From the NCBI RefSeq assembly GCF_958298935.1, contig NC_084942.1, positions 12,035,501 to 12,099,500 of the forward strand: DNA of 64,000 nt. Direction: 5' to 3'. Position numbers and translations under genes: made by a program. Position 1 is the first letter of the stretch, and every line of letters begins with the position of its first letter. Source of the DNA: Phragmites australis. Its lineage: Eukaryota; Streptophyta; Magnoliopsida; Poales; Poaceae. The notes under the pieces were generated by a model that saw only the letters and a list, made by a program, of their open reading frames with translations, was not told the DNA's origin and did no database searches. Below are positions 39,401 to 42,400 of this stretch, piece after piece.

Positions 39401-42400
39401 GCTCGCGCTGCCTCCCTCCCCAGCAACTCGAGGTCCGCGTTGGCGCTGTCGTCAGCAGAAACGGAGCTGCTGATGCTGCCGCGCAGAGCCTCGACCTCTG
39501 CTGCCGCCGCACGCGCTGCATCCGCCGCCGCCGCTGCTTCCGCCTCCGCTCTGGCTGCTGCCAGCTCCGCCGCTGCCAGCCTTGACGCCCTTGCCGCCGC
39601 CGCAGCGGTCTCTGCCGCCGCTCGCTCGCGTTCCTCTGCCGCGGCAAGTTCGGCCTCCTGCCGACGCCGCGTGCTCGAGGCGACCGAGCGCTGAGACTGC
39701 CCTGCGGACATGACGTGCTACCCGGGGGCTGCTGCGTGGGGAGAGGGCTGCTTCAGACGAGCTGCTGCTCGTCTGCGCAGAGGGAGAGAAGTGAGCAGGA
39801 GCGGCTGGAGCTGCTGCTGCTCCCAACTGGGGCTGTTGCGCGGCTGGGAAAGGAGGTGAGCAGGAGATGCTCAGGCTACAGGATACTACGGCTCTGATAC
39901 CACTTGTTAGTCGCTGAATTCTTACTCTTGGTAGTAGCTGAATTCTTACTCTCATCGAGAGAAGATGACACTAGGAGTTGGGGCAATTTTTTCTTTATTT
40001 CTCACACAAATGCCATGCCAACCTGAGGGGTTGAGGATACATATTTATAGGCTGCTAGCCAGCCAAGCATATGCTAAGATGCTGTCCTAGATGCCAAGCA
40101 TATGCTAAGATGCTGTCCTAGATGCTGTCCTAGCTGTCCTAGATGCTAAGATGCTGTCCTAGATGCTAAGATGCTAAGATGCTGTCCTAGATGCTAAGAT
40201 GCTGTCCTAGATGCTAAGATGCTGTCCTAGATGCTGTAGCCCTAGAAAGGACCACAAAGACCAGTCAAGGACCACAAAGACTTATCCCATCAAAGTCTAA
40301 TATCGAAGTTGTTGAAGCGTGCAACTCTTGAACAATGTCGATATACAAAACTATTTCCACAAGTGGGTATTCTCTTCACAACTCATACTTCAGCAAGTAC
40401 CCCAAAGTCTTCAAAAATTGTCCTTCGACTCTTCAAATATGAAGCTTGCTTTGGAGACTTTGTTCACGATGAGAATAGTGAGATGTGTCAAATCAGGCCA
40501 AAAGGGATAATAGAATAGAGAAAGCACCGCCGCAAGACGACAAGTAGTGAGATAATATCATGATGACAACAAAAATGGCCATTGGTCATGACATGTAGCA
40601 AGACGGCTACAAAAAGGACCAAGAGGGCAAAATTGCATCAATGGCGACAATGATGGGATTTGCCAAATCGATGAGATTCAGCTAACCCCAAATAAAAATT
40701 AAAAAGAGAGCTGATTGATAGAATTTGTGGACACGCATGACTAAGACTAACTAAAGGAGAACAACAGACTTGGATGGACACAACGAAAACAAAGACTGAT
40801 TAAGATGCTAGCAGTAGCAACATGTAGCTAGGATATGGATAACAGCAAATGGCATCATACAAGCACAACTTATGACAAGAAAGTGTGATGATCCATATAG
40901 GAAAGGCACCAAAAGAAGCAGGTGGCATGGTGGAGATGCAAGAGATCCACAGTGGACGTTGCACAACAGAGGACAGAGGACACGACGGCGGCGGTGAAGG
41001 TGCGATGGAGAGCGACGACAAGGGAGCAACTGCGATGGCAGCCTAATGTGACAACTTGTGTAGTGGACGATGGCACGGCGGCGTGTGACGGAGGAGACGT
41101 GGGCGTGACAGGGGTGCGTGATGGATGAAGGGCACGACCACTTGGACGGGCGCGTGGACGAGCGGCGGCTTAAGGATGAAGATGGATTTTGGATCGTGGG
41201 TGGATTAGATGGATACCTAACCTAACCCTAACCAGGCTCTGATGCCATGTTAACTTTATATAGATGGACAAATGATGGATTAATTACATTGATGTCCAAT
41301 GAACACTATATATAGAGGTACAAGAGGAAACCCTAAGACTAGGAGGTAACTCTAATACCCTTGACTATTATACCCTTAACAAGGGTGTTCACCAGCGCAC
41401 ACAACAAGCTAGCTGTCAATGCCGATTCCGGTTGCACCAAAACCATATGGAGCGTAGGCACCAAGCGTCTGCGCCACTACCGCGACCCTTTCGTCACCTG
41501 TCCCCGACTGAATTGACTGAATGGCAGAAACATGGGCTGTGTTACAATTGCGATGAGTTGTATGTGCGCAGCCACCGTTGTCAACGCTTTTTATACATTG
41601 AGGTGGCCGACTATGACGACGAAGGCGGGCTAGATGACGTTGGTTGATGTAGGAATTCAAGCTTGCCCACCCTGCGTTTCAGCTCGAGGACGAGCTGTTT
41701 GCCGATGGAGGGAGTGATGTTATGGTCGGCTTGAATAGATAAGAGACGCCATATTAGTTAGGATCGTAATCTGGTTTGTTAGTTTGTTAGCATTTTCCCT
41801 TAAGCAATCAATAAAGAAGTCTCCTCCCGTTATCTCTCTCTCCCGCTCGCCTTGGCCAGGCCGCCGCCGCGATGCCTGGACGCCAGGGTTACAGGCCCCA
41901 GCCATTGGTGGTGCACCTCTTCAACCTACGCCGCCCAGGTTCTACCAGTAACAAACTAATCGTAGCCTGGCAACCTGAAGCTAATCTTCTTAACTAATTG
42001 AGATAGGAGGCTTATCTTAACTAATTGAGATAGGAGGCTGAGTTGTTGGCACCGCTCTGGTGGCCATGGCCCTCCTGCGTCAGTAGGTGTTGCCCACAAA
42101 TGCATCCAGCCTAGGCAATAGTTTGATCTGGCCGTGGTTTTATGATTCTTTTTGCTTCATCCATTTCAATCTGGGCTTATCTCCAAGCCTAGCCTCTGGA
42201 GTTGTTGGCACCGCCCTGGTGGCCATGGCCCTCCTGCGTCAGTAGGTGTTGCCCACAAATGCATCCAGCCTAGGCAATAGTTTGATCTGGCCGTGGTTTT
42301 ATGATTCTTTTTGCTTCATCCATTTCAATCTGGGTTTCTTTAAATTAATTTATCAGAAAAGTCCTTCAAGAGCAAATACTAGTCATATCATAATTGTAGA

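Larger units (their letters stand above)
28655..40292 (-). mobile_element. Element D1: Copia inserted in B, itself interrupted by D2
   Basis: Outer LTRs 28655-29036 and 39905-40292 are flanked by a perfect target duplication AAGTC (28650-28654 and 40293-40297). The purine tract TTAGGGGGAGAA lies inside the left LTR, and the TGGTATCAGAGCC primer site lies inside the right LTR. Coding order on the minus strand is gag N-terminus (39193-39711), interruption by D2, rest of gag through protease (31953-33419), integrase and RT/RNase H. D1's two LTRs share sequence variants that D2's lack (a GCTGCTAGCCAGCC block and the CTAGATGCTAAGATGCTGTC repeats), which confirms the pairing. Confidence 0.92.
23876..41381 (-). 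mobile_element. Element B: small TRIM-like LTR retroelement, host to C and D1
   Basis: The right LTR (41248-41381) starts TGTTAACTTT and ends CCCTTAACA. The left LTR is the same sequence split by element C: 23876-23989 and 28532-28551. Left of the right LTR lies CCAGGCTCTGATGCCA, whose complement is a TGGCATCAGAGCC primer site, so the element is minus strand. Without C and D1 the element is only about 1.3 kb, with about 134-bp LTRs and no coding capacity recognised, as in TRIM elements. No target duplication was found (TCGAC left, AGGGT right). It interrupts the gag of A. Confidence 0.7.
22465..41947 (+). mobile_element. Element A: Gypsy-type LTR retrotransposon, pol deleted, outer shell of the nest
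   Basis: The LTRs are 22465-22783 and 41718-41947, flanked by a perfect target duplication GTAAC (22460-22464 and 41948-41952). A TTTGGCATCATAG primer-binding site follows the left LTR, and a purine-rich GGAGGGAGTGA precedes the right LTR, so the element is + strand, the same as ULP2. Its interior holds gag, the knuckle region and the last codons of pol; protease, RT and integrase are missing. Element B is inserted in gag. The right LTR lacks about 80 bp present in the left. Confidence 0.85.

Noticed and set aside
28655..40292. Tandem D elements formed by unequal recombination (four LTRs in a row)
   Set aside because: Target duplications GACCC around the inner pair and AAGTC around the outer pair, plus LTR types matching inner and outer, fit nested insertion better.
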